Positions 36,955 to 49,324 of a stretch of 64,000 bases of DNA are shown here, one piece after another. Origin of the DNA: Cololabis saira (Eukaryota > Chordata > Actinopteri > Beloniformes > Belonidae); contig NC_084610.1 of NCBI RefSeq assembly GCF_033807715.1, positions 5,389,769 to 5,453,768 on the forward strand, read 5' to 3'. The translations under genes were made by a program, and so were the position numbers. Every line of letters starts with the position of its first letter. The first letter of the stretch is position 1. Under the pieces are notes generated by a model. The model worked only from the letters and a program-made list of their open reading frames with translations, was not told where the DNA came from and searched no databases.

Positions 36955-39900
36955 TAGTTTTCCCTCAACTTTGAGTCATCATTAAAACATAGAACATTAT
37001 TCTATGAACCTGATAATCAATTTCCTTTTCGAACAAAAAATTGTGATACTCTGACTGTTTGGCTTTTGTTTTCCTGAACTGAGGTAGTCCCCTCACGTGA
37101 AACAGCCATTGCTGTTCATGTCAGGGGAACTCCAAGAGGATGCACCTCTCATCTCTTCCAGCTTTCAACTTTATCTGGATGTGTCAGGTCCAACCAGCAG
37201 GAGCTGACAGTGCGGGCACAATGACATGAATCTTACAGCTGGCTTTTTATACATTTTAAATTGGTTTGTCTCTAAGTGTCGCAAGAGAGATAAAGGCTGC
37301 AATTATTCAACTCTGGAGATCAGGCTGAAACATGGATCATTTTGAAATATTCAATTTTGATTCTGGAGAAAAAGTGTCCTCAACCCCGGACATGAAGGCT
37401 GTTCAGCGCCTAATGATCACTCAAGCCTTATTTTAGGGTGTTTTAAACATCCGGCGACAGGCGAACGGGCAGCTCCAGCCACAGCCTAATGACCAGAGAC
37501 AGGCCAGTAATGATGTGGATGATTGGTCAGGAGGCGCTGGGGAAATGAAGAATGCGAGGTGGGATTGGTTCCTGACCCCGGGGGTACATTAGCACAGACT
37601 GACAGCCCCAAGGGTGCCTGCATTTCAGGATAATAGCAGGTAACTCAGATTAGCTCCTATATTGAGTTCCCAGCAAACACCGTGCACCTGCCAAGTTGGC
37701 CCGTTGGAACACCAACACAATAGGACGGGAGCGGAGAGTGGAGGTGCTTATTAGCAAGATTACAATGTGTCAATCACTTGAAGAGCCAAAGAACAATATA
37801 ATAAAAGAGCAGTAGAATCCATTTCAGGAAAGGCTTTGATTAGCATACTTATTGCCAAACGGATTGCCATTGTGAGGCACTCTGCTGCCTGTCAAAATCT
37901 GCTCGGAGAAATGAGTGTCTGTCATGTATGTTCAGAGAGTTTTGTGTTTGTTGGATGGCTACCAACTTTGTAGAGCTTGTGACTCAGCCTCTACGAACAC
38001 AAAGTGAAGAAAAGGCTTTTTTGCCTCCGCTCTTGGGAAAGTCCTGCCGCTTCATCATGTCGACCCTAGTGTGACCCTCTTGTTTACCTCTGGGGGCCGG
38101 CGAGCTTTCGCAACCCGTCACCCGCCGAACACGCTGTGTTCCCGGAGGTGCCAGGGGGCGCTGTGACGGGAAACAACCCGACCCAGCTGTGGGCGGCCAC
38201 TCTGATGCTGGCAGACGCCACAGTGCTCCCACTGTGCCCCCCATCACCTCCTCACCACCACCACCATCCCTCCTTCACCCTGCCAGCCTCTGGGAGCCGT
38301 TGGCTAAAAAAAAAATAAAAAAATACATAGAAAAACTGTTTCCTTGTTGCTAAGCAACCACAGGAAAGCCTCCCAGCGGGAGCGAAGAGGGAGAGAGGAG
38401 CCAGACGGGAGGAGAAAAACCGACAGCGAAAGGATATTTTCTTGTAATTCACCTAATTAAATTAAAGGATTACCCTGCCCTTTTCCCTTTCTTTTCACTT
38501 TGACGCTATTTAATTTCCTTCCGTTGCAATAGATTTCTTTTTGTCGTTTTTCTGAAAGCTTTCTCAATCAATATTTATCTGCATTCCTGTGTGCCCGAGG
38601 AGAGAGGAAGCAGAGAGACAAGGGGGAGGAAGGTCCAGAGGGAAGTAAACACGAGCACCTGCATTTCCCCTCCCGCTGCATCAACCGCGCTCTGTTTCAG
38701 AGACACAAACACAGATGCTGAAGGACGCCGCTCTGGTTCTGACTCGTGGGCCATGGGCATGCAAACTCAAGCTATTTCCTGTATGTCTTCTCAAAAACAA
38801 AAAACAAAAAGTTAACAAGACAAGCGCGGGGGTTAATTTGTACCAACAAGGTGTGTGACACACGAACCCACCTCCTGCACTTGATTCTCCGCCGGAAAAG
38901 ACTTTGGCTGGTTCATAAAAGCAGCTCGAGCCATTATTTTAGAAGCTGTTTCAACTCAGTATTTGGATTCAAGCCTTCGTCTGATGGATCAAAGCGTTTT
39001 TATGTTTTTCTGCCCCACAAAGGCTTCATTGCGACTCCTAAGTTATGCACACATGCAGGTCTCACATCCACCAATAACCTCCACCTACGCATGAAAAAGA
39101 AAAACAAAACAACGCCACTAGGCACAGACGAGTCTTAGCTGACACAGGTCAATTACCCATCATGCACTGCAGGTATAACACTTCCTCTAGTGCTTTTCTC
39201 CATCAGTCTCAGGCAATTAGCGGCCTAGTGTGCAACTCAGTCAAACACGATTCTACGCACCTCCTGACGGGCTTGTTTTCTCTGTTCTTTCCTCTGGGTG
39301 ATATGTGAATTTCACATGTTGGCAAATTGCTTTTTGTATCTCGATGCATCGCATCAAAGCCAAGGCAGGGAAGCTAAAAGGGCTTTATTTACTCCACACA
39401 TCCTAATCATTATAGAAGGCGAATGTGCTGTATTGGAAACGGGAAGGTACATGAGCTGCAGAGCTCAGGCACCTGTAAACCCTTCAGATATGTGGAAAGG
39501 TTTCCAGGATCTGGCAGGAGGAAGATGCAGGTATTCAGCATGCACCGTGCTGCTTTGACCTGGAGGGACGGAGCTTTGCATGCAGGCTAGCGCTGAAAGG
39601 AGCCAACAACTGTTTTGCATTGTGAACCGCTCCATCATTTAGTGCACAGAGACCTGTAGACTGGGTCAGAGCAAATTCAACACCCATGGGGGGAAAAAAG
39701 AGGACAGAAGTGAATACTAAACGTGACACCCCTACATTCAGGAGCTTCCAGTTTTAAGTAAAATTTAACTTAACAGACACTTATGTTAACTAACCTCCAA
39801 AATTCATGATATTTTTAGGCCAATTACCTTTAAGTCTGCTGTAATTTACACTTCTAGCTCAGTTACCCAGGAAACCTTGCCAGCACAGCTGATAGATATG

Positions 39901-40454
39901 CACACACTCTTCTCCAGGAGCCTTCCCAAGAATATCTTCTGGGCCTCAGCCAAGATGTTTTTTTTCCCTCCAACGGTGAATTTAATAGACAGAATTTCAG
40001 GGTAGAAATATTCATGCTGGTCACAGGACGAATGAATATAACATGAGTTCCTGACTTTGATTATCTGGCATTTATTGTATGTCGTCAATACAATTAAAGT
40101 AGTAAAATCCAGACCAGAATTTCGAGGAAATGTAATAATTTTTGGAAGATACAGCAAGATGCAGATATTAAATTAATTAAATTAATTAAAATTCTCATTT
40201 TGATTCTTCACAGTCACTTGGAACGAGAAAAGTACACCCACTTACAAACTGTTGGCATTTTGACAAGTTTTAGCAAGGAAACAAACAATTGAATGTTTTT
40301 AAAAGAGGGCTAACTGATTAGAATTAATAAAATGAAGATGTGAATAAAAAAAGTCCTAACTTTCTGTTAATCTTTATTATGCCTCCTGAAAGGTTCTTCA
40401 AGTTCTAGCAAGAATTTTGTTAATCTCAATACTGTTTCAGAGTTTTGTCTCGGC

Positions 40455-40620
40455 TGAACAGCTTCCTGAGACGGTGTCCAGGATTCTAACAAGATGCCCA
40501 ACCATCTCAACTGGCTCCTCTGAGTATGGAGGAGCAGCAGCTCCACCTCAAGTCCATACTAATGTGGCTGATCTTCTCAGCCTCTCTCAAAGGGAGAGCT
40601 TCCCAGTCCAGACCTTAAAC
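40455..40620 (+). mobile_element. Degenerate LINE-type fragment
   Basis: AACAAGATGCCCAACCATCT, CAACTGGCTCCTCTGAGTAT and GGAGGAGCAGCAGCTCC match the relic at 16685-17285. It sits about 100 bp left of the Harbinger element. Confidence 0.45.
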
Positions 40621-41039
40621 CATAAAACTTCATCCACTGTGCTTTACAACCGAGTTAAGTGTCTACATCTGAAGAGAGTTGCATTGTTTTGCCTTTGATA
40701 TGCCATCTAATGGTTCCAAAAGCTATGGGGCCTCATTTATAAAAGAGTGTGTAGGATTCATACTAAAAGTGCACGTGCGCCCAAAAGCCGAAATTGTCTT
40801 GCGCACAAAAAAAGCCTGATTTATAAAACCGTGTGCAAGCACACTTGCACGCAATGTTCGCTTTATAAATCACAGTCCACCTGGAAGGTTGCGCACGTGA
40901 ATTTGCCTAATACCCCGCCCTCTACACGCCCACTTTCTACCATAAATGGGCAATGCAAACTACATGATGATTATATTTGTATATAAATGAGCCTGTTGAG
41001 CATGCGCAGCGGCTTCCTGCAGCCTGTTTCTGCTGTGCG

Positions 41040-41284
41040 TCAGGATGAATGAGACGTGTCGAGCCCCGTGCCACTAAATTTCACGGAGACCGAGATCGAG
41101 ATGTGGATGAGGTGGAGGCAGGAAAACCACATTATTTGGTGGTCCCAGTAGTGACAACACTAACAAAAATAAAGCGAGTGAGTGGCAGCACGTCGTTGCT
41201 GCTGTAAACGCTGTGAGTGCCACGGACAGATCTGTTGCAGAAAAAAAAAAGAAGTGGTGTGATTTGAAGTTGGAAGTCAAGAGG
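41040..41284 (+). pseudogene. Myb/SANT-like protein relic of Harbinger
   Basis: In one frame 41063-41088 gives NFTETEIE; after frame changes, 41160-41284 reads NKNKASEWQHVVAAVNAVSA then TDRSVAEKKKKWCDLKLEVK. The W-QHV-AAVNAV-KKKW-DLK pattern is that of Myb/SANT-like DNA-binding proteins encoded by Harbinger transposons. Stops and at least one frameshift lie between the blocks, and a MITE truncates it at 41285. Confidence 0.7.
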
Positions 41285-41536
41285 TACGGAGCCCCTAAGG
41301 GGACACGGATTTTTTTTATATATATAATGAGTTTTACTTGCGCGCTTGAAACCTTTAAGGCTGATTTATGGTTCTGCGTCACATCAATGCAGAGCCTACG
41401 GCGTAGGTGCGCGTCACCGCGTACCCTACGGCGTAGGCTCTGCGTCGTTTTAAGGCGGAACCATAATTTAGGTTTCCCGCGCCATAAAACTCATTATATA
41501 TATAAAAAAAATCTGTGTCCCTTTAGGGGCTCCGTA
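41285..41536. mobile_element. MITE with TACGGAGCCCCT ends
   Basis: The ends TACGGAGCCCCTAAGGGGAC and GTCCCTTTAGGGGCTCCGTA are inverted repeats, and the arms go on through TTTATATATATAATGAGTTT and its complement. It lies inside the Harbinger element and itself holds the palindromic MITE at 41357-41474. Confidence 0.82.
41357..41474. mobile_element. Palindromic MITE, copy 3
   Basis: AAGGCTGATTTATGGTTCTG to GGAACCATAATTTAGGTT, with GAGCCTACGGCGTAGG and its complement inside, matches the elements at 92 and 17663. It is the innermost of three nested elements. Confidence 0.8.
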
Positions 41537-42904
41537 GAGTGGCCCGGCACTCATTTGTTCTGTCCTCAGTCACTCTACAGTTGGAGGCGGTGGGTGACGA
41601 GGAGGTTCCCGGCGTGTCCTGACTGACGCTGTGCTTCAAACACAGAGGGACACGATCAGCGCTATTATATTATAAGTCTGATATGTGATGACATTAAAAG
41701 TATGACATGAATCTGGCTTCATTTCACCACCTCGCCGCCTGCGTCGCCAGTTCCCCACATCTTCAAAATGTTTGTGCGCGAGGGTCAGATTTGGCGTAAA
41801 GATACGCACATTTTTCAGTTCGTTTTTTTTTTTAAATCCCAACCTTTGCGTAGAAGGTGGCGTGCGCATCTTTCAAGCCCTGTTTTGTGCGCACGCAAGT
41901 TTTATAAATGAGGCCCCTGGTCATTACTGATATTTTAGTGGTGAACTGTAGTTTTGTCTTGCCAAAGGACATTTGATATGGAAAGGGACAGGGGATTGAA
42001 CCTACTCAGCCACTTACCACTGCCACCAAAGACTTTCTCCTGGTGCATGCCAAATGTGCTTCATCTTTTCCAACTGTAGATCAGACACATTGATAGCAGC
42101 AAGTATAAAATTAGAGAGTTGGATCCTGTGATTACATTTTTGGCTTCCTGGGAACTTCATTTTGAATCAGACCATTCCTTGGGCTAAATTTGCAGAGATG
42201 TCTGGCTCCGGACAAACTGATATCCACTTTTTATCTGAGGCCACCAGAGAGGTCTTTAGATCTTGGCTGCATGAATCAACATATTGAAGAAGAAATGAGA
42301 ACATCAGGTCCTGAACGCCAGAGTATTATTAAAGCATGTTCCTGCTGTCACTTTGTAATCAGGTTCAACTCAATACGGATAAGATTCTGGGGATGAAGAT
42401 GTGATAAATGTTGTTTTTTCTTCATGTTTTAAATTGAAAATGATGGAATTGGAAACAAAATGTGAGTTTTATCAATTAGTTTGACGGCAACACAATAATT
42501 CATGCTTCAAAGACAACTGAGTTCGCCATATTGTGTCTGTGTTTCGGACTCAGCTAATGTTGTAATGTTATATTATGATCTTAAAATTTACGTTGTAGTA
42601 TTCCTTCTTTCTTCTTATTCACTTCCTTCTGGAGAGTTTTTTTTCCATATATGGTCATATTTTTCAGTCAGTCAGTTTAAAAAGGGAAGGCAAAAGCAAG
42701 GATCAAATCTCTTTTTTCCTCCATCATGGTGTTTCTGCTACTGCTTTTATTTAAGTGCAAATATCATGCAAAAAGTGACCACACAAAATGAAAAAAACCC
42801 TTAATTCTTACTTTTTTAAATGTAACCATTTTATCCAGCGGTTCCCAGTGTGTGGGGCGCGTATGAATGAATGTAAAAACGAATGCTTGGACATGGCGAG
42901 CTTA

Positions 42905-43340
42905 ATCAGAGGTGTCGCTGGCCAACTCGCACACCAGGCAAATGCCTGGGGCCCGAGCCAAAACGGGGACCCAAAGGGCCGAGCAACTTTGAATCGCAGC
43001 AGAACAGAGACAGTGAAGAGAATTTTCAATGACAGTGGTCGGGTGTTGGAGAACTCTCTAAAGGGGGGGGGGCACCTCTACCTCTTGCTCTTGTTGTGTC
43101 TTACGATAAAAAGAACAAGCCTGATGAGAGGGGGATCTATCAAAGTGAAGACAAATTATCCATCTGGCAGACAGACATGAAAGGAAAAAAAACATCAGGA
43201 AAGTAATTTTATATTTTATTTTGAAACAATACAAATGGGCACTATTTAAACACATTTCACATTTTTCTTCAGTGATTCTTTACGATTTACATTATTTAGG
43301 ATGATTAGTTGGAGGGGCCCCCTGTGAGTTTTTGCCCAGG
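42905..43340. repeat. Possible old DNA element
   Basis: Partial inverted similarity exists between GCCTGGGGCCC near 42945 and GGGGCCCCC near 43314, with a G-run at 43060-43070. No target duplication was found, so this is a weak call. Confidence 0.25.
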
Positions 43341-43683
43341 TCTCAGAGACTAATTTATTCCATTGTGCTTTTATTTGTTCAGTTCAAAAAAAAGTTTTGT
43401 GATGTGTTAAAGGGGACCTATTATGGCATCTAATCCCTATTTTAAACAGGCCTTGAATGTCTTAAAAACAAGCTTTTGATTGTTTTTGCTAAATAAATTA
43501 GAAATTCAGCCTGTGAACCATGTCTTTATCTTCCCAGTTTCTAATCTCATTATCTATGCAGGATTCTGAGTGGGCGGGGCTATGATAATGAGGCTCTTTG
43601 CTGATTGACTGCCTGACACGACGGCGCGAATGACGCGATACACCGCTACGAAAAAATGGCGGAAGCTCAGGCCGGCAGAGTTA

Positions 43684-44056
43684 CACCGTGTCCTAACTGC
43701 ATGCGATGCGAGCGAGCGTCAGCAACAAAATCAATTTCATTGCTTTATTTTCTATTGGACTGTCCTAACTGGCCGCAGCGACGCAGCAACGTAGCGCTGC
43801 GCGACGTGCCATTTTGAGCTGGTCGTTTCCTGCCGCTCGCGTTGAAAGCCGGTTGAAAGCGCTGTAGGAAACAGTCATGGATGAGGAACGGCTGGTCCAG
43901 TTAGTTGAAATGAGAAGTTATCTCTATGATTCCTCCTCATTTCACTACAAAAACCTCAATAAAGTGTCAGCTGGCTGGAGGGAGATGGACAGAGAGCGTC
44001 CGATGTCACGCAGTGCTACGCGATTGTCGGACGCTCGCATGCAGTTACACGGTTTT
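43684..44056 (+). mobile_element. Non-autonomous Harbinger-type element with MADF fragment
   Basis: Copies A and C read GGAGTTAGTTGTGGG without interruption here. Copy B has GAG-TTA, then CACCGTGTCCTAACTGCATG, and after 373 bp CATGCAGTTACACGG, then ATA-GTTGTGGG. So the insertion lies at a TTA, the usual Harbinger target. The ends are partly inverted (GCATGCGAGCG-type on both sides). An open frame from 43877 encodes a MADF-like segment. Confidence 0.72.
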
Positions 44057-44092
44057 ATAGTTGTGGGCGTGGTTTGCATTTTGGTTACGTAA
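43877..44092 (+). pseudogene. MADF-domain fragment
   Basis: The reading frame begins MDEERLVQLVEMRSYLYDSS, then FHYKNLNKVSAGWREM. The order of acidic start, L-x-x-LVE, LYD, YK, K-x-x-x-W-x-E is that of MADF domains, DNA-binding modules encoded beside Harbinger transposases. After about residue 40 the match is lost because the frame runs into the element end and then into MITE copy B. It is only about half a domain, so function is unlikely. Confidence 0.6.
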
Positions 44093-45389
44093 CGAAAATG
44101 CGCAAATCTGAACGGCTCGTAGAAGTCACATGACACTGGACGGCTCATCCGGGCGGCTGTACAGAGACTGCAGAATTTGGTTGCTTTACTCCTTCTCTGG
44201 GCTGTCAGGCTGAGGGGAGACCACTTTATATATGTTAAAGCAAGAAAAAACGTGTTTTTCATAATCGGTCCCCTTTAAATAATCTGAAACAAGAACACGT
44301 AATGAATTCCTAATCCAGACGAGAGGAATTCAAACATTGTTCATCATTCAACACTCCTCACAATCCTCTTATGGGAAGTTGAAGGGGGGAAAAAGCATAT
44401 CAGCGTGTGATATTTCTAGCTTTGTCAATCTTCAAACTTTTAATTCTGAGCTCCAGACCTGAACTCAGCAGATGATATTTGAGCGATATCTTCAAAGCAC
44501 CAAATGTTGGGGTAACTTAGAGTTTATACCTCCATGCTGAGGAGGCTCGCTGTGGCCTAAAACTTTGGACAAAAATCTAGTTTGATCTCATCTGTGTCCT
44601 CCTGCATCAAAACCTTAACAAGTCATTATCTCAACTTGTGGAGTTTGCTTTCATCAGGCATTATAACTACATTTGTGGATGTTACTGAGGGGTTCAGTCC
44701 TGCAGGGTTTATTTTAATCATGGGGTTAATTCTCAATTATTTATTTTGTTTTTGAAATTTCATCCGCTCTGCATTTTTCTTCTGACGGTGTCACTTTCAT
44801 CAGGCTAAGCCGATTTGGATGGAGATCAGCGGGGCGAAGCAGCTGGGTCTCGGAAAAAAAAATCCAGATTTGTTCGCTTGAGATAATGAGACATTTGTGG
44901 TGCTCATGAGAACGCAATGTTTGATGCTTGGAGATAACAATGCAATTCAGCTTGGCATCTTAGAGTAGCGAACACCAACGCAGCAAAAAATAAGACAAAA
45001 AAAGTCACAATTTGCAGATTTAAGATAATGAGGAAGTCAGACAAGGTCACATAAAAACAGGTATCTAAATAAAATTAAATAATAAATCTGTAATCTGCAT
45101 TGAGCAGGACTGAGGATGGAAAAAGCAGCTTTGAAATTCCTCTTTACAATAAAGCTTCCCTTGTCAAGGGGTTTCAGATGAGTTCACAGTTTGTTACTTA
45201 GACACTTAACTCTTTACCAAACACTAATAAGTACCGGTAATTATATATAACTTATATAACTTCTGAAATAAAAAAAAGAGCATTAGTGCCCCTTTGCTTG
45301 CCAAATAGTGATCCCTCCCATCCCCTACGCATGTGTACCGAGACATAACATTAGGTTTTCAGAGCTGACACCAGTGTTGAAGTAGAGAA

Positions 45390-45560
45390 TAATTGCAGTT
45401 CCTTGAATTCCCACTAGGGGTCCCAAAAGCGAGTCAATCTCCATCGATCCTCATTTTAAAATGTCCAACTTAACAGCAGAAAGGTATTTTTATCTGCTTC
45501 ATATGGCAATATTAGGCTGCAAATGTATTCATAAATATGTATTATATAATTATACAGCTT
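45390..45560 (+). mobile_element. Old fish repeat, second copy
   Basis: TGCAGTTCCTTGAATTCCCA, AGTCAATCTCCATCGATCCT, CATTTTAAAATGTCCAACTT and AACAGCAGAAA are the same string series as at 24995-25910. The class is unknown. Confidence 0.5.
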
Positions 45561-45603
45561 TTATTTTGGTCTCAAATGGCCAGATGTACATTTTAGACAC
45601 ATG

Positions 45604-46340
45604 TAGGGTTGCCACCTTTCAGAAATAGAAATAAGGGACGCCCCGATTTCAGCAGCGCAGGAGCCAAAAAAAGGCACATCCCCAAAACTTCTAAACTGCA
45701 TAGAAATGTATTTATTTTATATGAAAAAACAAAATGCTTTGATTTAAAGTTTAAAGTGTCTTAATAGCAGTGAACTTGCATGACTGTACAGACAGACAAC
45801 CATACTAGCAACTGAAATAGACTCATATGCTACGTATGTCCATCAGCCCAAATGTAGAATATAGCTACAGGTGAAGGTCGGAACATTAGAATATGGTGTA
45901 AAAGTTCATTTATTTCAATAATTCAACTTAAAAGGTGAAACTAATACATCACATAGTCTCATTACATGCAAAGCAAGATGTGTTAAACCTTTATTTGTTA
46001 TAATTTTGATGATTGAATTGTTTATTGATTTCATAATATAGAGATTTTTTATTTGGGGTTTTCAGAAACTGTGAGCCATAATCACCAAAATTATGATTAA
46101 TAAAGGCTTGAAATATCTCACTTTGAATGTAGTGGGAAATAATATGTTTGTTTCACCTTTAGTTGAATTTACTACAAATGAAGTTTTGCAATATATTCAA
46201 ATTTTCCGACCTTCACCTGTATATTATGACATCAATAAATAAGAGCATAATATATGTCTGTATTGGTTCAATACGGAACGCAACTTTTAATTCCCAATTA
46301 CGTACCAATTCCGTATTTCAAGGGACGGGTGGCAACCCTA
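45604..46340. mobile_element. hAT-type element carrying a Tc1-type MITE (copy 2)
   Basis: The ends are TAGGGTTGCCACC and GGTGGCAACCCTA. The flanking 8-mers GACACATG (45596-45603) and GACAGATG (46341-46348) match at 7 of 8, a hAT-type duplication. It is about 737 bp and similar throughout to 21757-22622, including the inner MITE at the same place. Confidence 0.88.
45868..46219. mobile_element. Tc1/mariner-type MITE nested in hAT copy 2
   Basis: The ends CAGGTGAAGGTCGGAACATT and AATTTTCCGACCTTCACCTG are inverted, with TA on both sides (45866-45867 and 46220-46221). Its interior includes GTAAAAGTTCATTTATTTCA and ATAATTCAACTT, the sequence from which the 41-bp tandem array at 14504 could derive. 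Confidence 0.82.
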
Positions 46341-46955
46341 GACAGATGGCACTTTCATTTAACCTCATTGCTAAGCAGCAAATAAAGGTTGAAAACAGCA
46401 CAATGATTCTTATTTCAAAGATAAAGATATGGCTTGTTGTGCTTCTAACAGTTGTCCTGGTAGTGTCTGGGGACTTAACTAGCTGGGACTGGCCAGACGG
46501 CCTCTCGCTCGTCTGCCACCAACTCACAACTATCACCAACCAACCGTTTCACCTTTACCTGGACCTCCGCGGGGGCTACAGCCCTGCCAGGAATCAATGC
46601 CATCAAAACCAAGCTCCATTAAACTCAGAGTTCACCGAGCTCGCTAGTGGGTTCCAAGTACTGTAGCTGGGCTTGTTTGGTCCACCAGTTTTCAGATAGA
46701 GTAAGGATGGATGGAGTCATCCCCTGCTAATATGGTTTAAAAACTAATCTGCTGGAGATAAAACCTGTATATTTTTTTGTATTAGTCTTTGATCAGTTCT
46801 TTAGTTGATATGTGACCATGTGTTTCTAATAAAATTAGATCGTACCCCAGAGTGGGGTGGAAAACAATAAAATAAAACAAAATGATTAGCCGCAGAAAAT
46901 CAAATAAGCTACACAAGTCCAATCACAGATAGGTAAAGTAGGACAGGTAAACTAT

Positions 46956-47717
46956 TAGGGGTGGGCAAAAATATCGATATGGCAATATATCGCGATACTT
47001 TTCCAGCCGATTCAATATCGATATTCAAAATTTGAATATCGATTTTTTTTTTTTTTTATCCCCGATCTTTTTCCCATTATATCACCCAGTGCTCCTACCT
47101 AAGTGACAGTCCTGGGCATTGCCACTCTCTACCAACCCTGGGAGGGCCCTGCACTGAGCTGAGCTCAGGTTTTATTTCACGTTTTATTTCATTTTATAAT
47201 TTATTTTTTATATAACACAATTGCCTGTCCTTAAAAAATGAAAAATAATGGACAGAGGTTTATTTATTTATGGATTTATATCTATACTGACTGATCACTG
47301 TGCCTGTCCTTGGTTTTAGTACCCATCTTTCTTGTGTTTATTATCATTTGCCACATAATTAAAGCAACCTCATACTAAATTTAATGTTAATTTCATATGA
47401 TGTAAATAATATGAAAAACATATACAAATATGTTGTAACTTTAGCTTGTATAGTTATAATAAAACATTGTTTTGACTCAGTTTGTCCCATGAATTGTCAC
47501 TATAATCTGATGAACGTGCAACTCAGATTTTAAGATCCATCACTATCATCTGATGTACATATATACAACTTGGATTTTAAGATGTGTAATGCATTTTAAA
47601 ATTTTTCGGTGAACTATGTAGAATATAATAATCGGGATATCGCAATGTGTATCGTATCGTGGCTCAAGTATTGTGATGCGTATCGTATCGTGAGGTCCTT
47701 CCCAATACCCACCCCTA
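46956..47717. mobile_element. hAT-type element with perfect 8-bp duplication
   Basis: The ends TAGGGGTGGGC and CCCACCCCTA are inverted, and TAAACTAT is duplicated exactly (46948-46955 and 47718-47725). Both ends carry ATATCGATAT / ATCGTATCGTG-type runs. A truncated retroposon seems to be nested at 47043-47172. No transposase frame was found. Confidence 0.85.
47043..47172 (-). mobile_element. 5-prime-truncated retroposon nested in hAT
   Basis: After a T-run at 47043-47057 comes ATCACCCAGTGCTCCTACCT through GAGGGCCCTGCACTGAGCT. The same block, also preceded by a T-rich run, forms the tail end of the longer element at 51545-52025. The T-run reads as a poly-A tail on the minus strand. Confidence 0.6.
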
Positions 47718-49324
47718 TAAACTATTGATCTATTGATACCCCTTTGAAGGGTAAATATAAGGGTCGTGGTACCTCAAAAACAGAAGTTTAGAGTTTGTTG
47801 ATGCAGTTGGGTTTGGTGCAAGTGCTGAGTGATAAGGGGAAAGGGAGAGGAGCACAGAGGAGATATATGTTGAAGCATAATTAATAGCGCACCTGCTCCT
47901 GTCAAATGGATGAGTGAGAGTGTAAATGAGGGAGAAGGAGAAGCATCTGAGCAGGGTGGGGGAAGAAATGGAGGCAGGTACAGGGGAAGGGGGCAAGAGA
48001 TCGGGAGGGGAGGGAAAACTGAAGTGGAGAAGCGGAAGGGGAAAAGGGCATCACACGGGGAAAGATTGTAATGACACTATTATAAAAAACAGAGATGGGA
48101 CACATATTATGGTTATTATGGCTCATTACCATACATATAGAGTGCTCTGCTAGTCAGTCAAGGAGAGTGCAGCAGCGTATGTCAGCGTCAAGACAGCCGA
48201 ATCTCAACAGTTTGATCAGACTGAAGCGTCAATCGGACCCTCCACACAACAGCAAAGTCAATGGGCAGGCAGGGACTTGCCTACCAATTCGCTTCAATGA
48301 GCTCTATAAGAGAAGCATGCTCTCCTTCACCTTAGAAGACTTTAACGCTGCTAAGTAGGCTGAAAAAAACATCAATTTTCACAGACATCCCACTGAAAGT
48401 GCAACAGACGGTAAATAAAAACCCTGCTGGATAATTGTCCACTGAAAATGTGAAAACTTGTGCAGTTTGTGAAGATACTTGCAAAAAAAATTCTCAAATT
48501 CTGCTGATAGTACCCTAAGGTATTCCTATAAGGTTGTGAAGGAAAATCGGGTCGATGAAGGAGAAGGTGGAGCTCACTTCAAATGGAAGCTACATCAAAC
48601 AAGCGAGCCCGAGTGTTTTGAACCCACACACCACTTTTCATGTTCAGAGTTCCTTGAATTTCCCTCCCTTGAAAGTATTTAGATTCTTAACCAGCACATT
48701 AGGGGTTTTCCCCCCTCACCTTATCAAAAGACTCTAATTGGACGGGCTTTCAGTGCCTTCATGCATTCTTCTGGATCAAGTTATCAAGTTATACCATCAT
48801 GGCGAGCTAAATGCCCTAAATTATAAGGTGAACCACTTATGAGACGGGCTCCGACAAAGCAGGGCTTTACTTTTTTCTATCATTATTATTTTATCAGTCT
48901 CCACAGGGACGGACAAAAAGTTATGTACGATATAAAATGTATATTTCATTTAATCTGTAGGTAGTTTCTTTCCTCATTGTTGCTGTCTGAGCCAGGAATT
49001 CCCCCATACCTCTGGCCACTGTGCTCTATTTAGTTGAATAAATGCAAACAAAGGTTCCCCCTGGATGTTCCAGTGGGACACGAGTTTTGCAGACTCTTCT
49101 GGTACTTGCAGCGTCTCTGCTACCGCAGGAGGGTCAGCCTCGGGTTTTGAAGCATGCCAACAGAGTTCACGGAGCAGATGTAATACAGACAGTCCACCTG
49201 GCTTCTGTTACTCCAACTATTATGGCTGCAAACCTGATGCCGTTTTTTTTCTGCACTGTCTTTAACTTGCTTGTTTTTTGACGAGGCATTCAAACAATGG
49301 GCTGTTTCTCACTGTCCTTGTGAA

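Larger units (their letters stand above)
40727..41917 (+). mobile_element. Harbinger-type element with nested MITEs
   Basis: The 18-bp inverted ends are GGGGCCTCATTTATAAAA and TTTTATAAATGAGGCCCC. The inner flanks share GTGCGC-rich sequence. A decayed Myb/SANT-like coding segment (41040-41284), typical of the second protein of Harbinger transposons, lies inside, followed by an insertion at 41285-41536. No transposase gene is seen, so the copy is internally deleted. No clear target duplication was found. Confidence 0.75.
43411..44274. mobile_element. TTAA-flanked MITE (copy B) with nested Harbinger fragment
   Basis: It has the same ends as copy A (AGGGGACCTATTATG, and GGTCCCCT on the right) and TTAA at 43407-43410 and 44275-44278. 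It is 864 bp, longer than copies A (504) and C (468), because a 373-bp element is inserted at 43684-44056. Confidence 0.87.

Noticed and set aside
38220..38275. Possible CpG-rich promoter near the GGTGGTGGTGG run
   Set aside because: The sequence is purine/pyrimidine-skewed rather than CpG-dense, and no coding exon or transcript start evidence lies nearby.
46163..46666. 167-residue open frame on the plus strand
   Set aside because: Its first third lies in hAT copy 2 and its nested MITE. The rest has a hydrophobic stretch but no family resemblance, and the start codon lies in a transposon.
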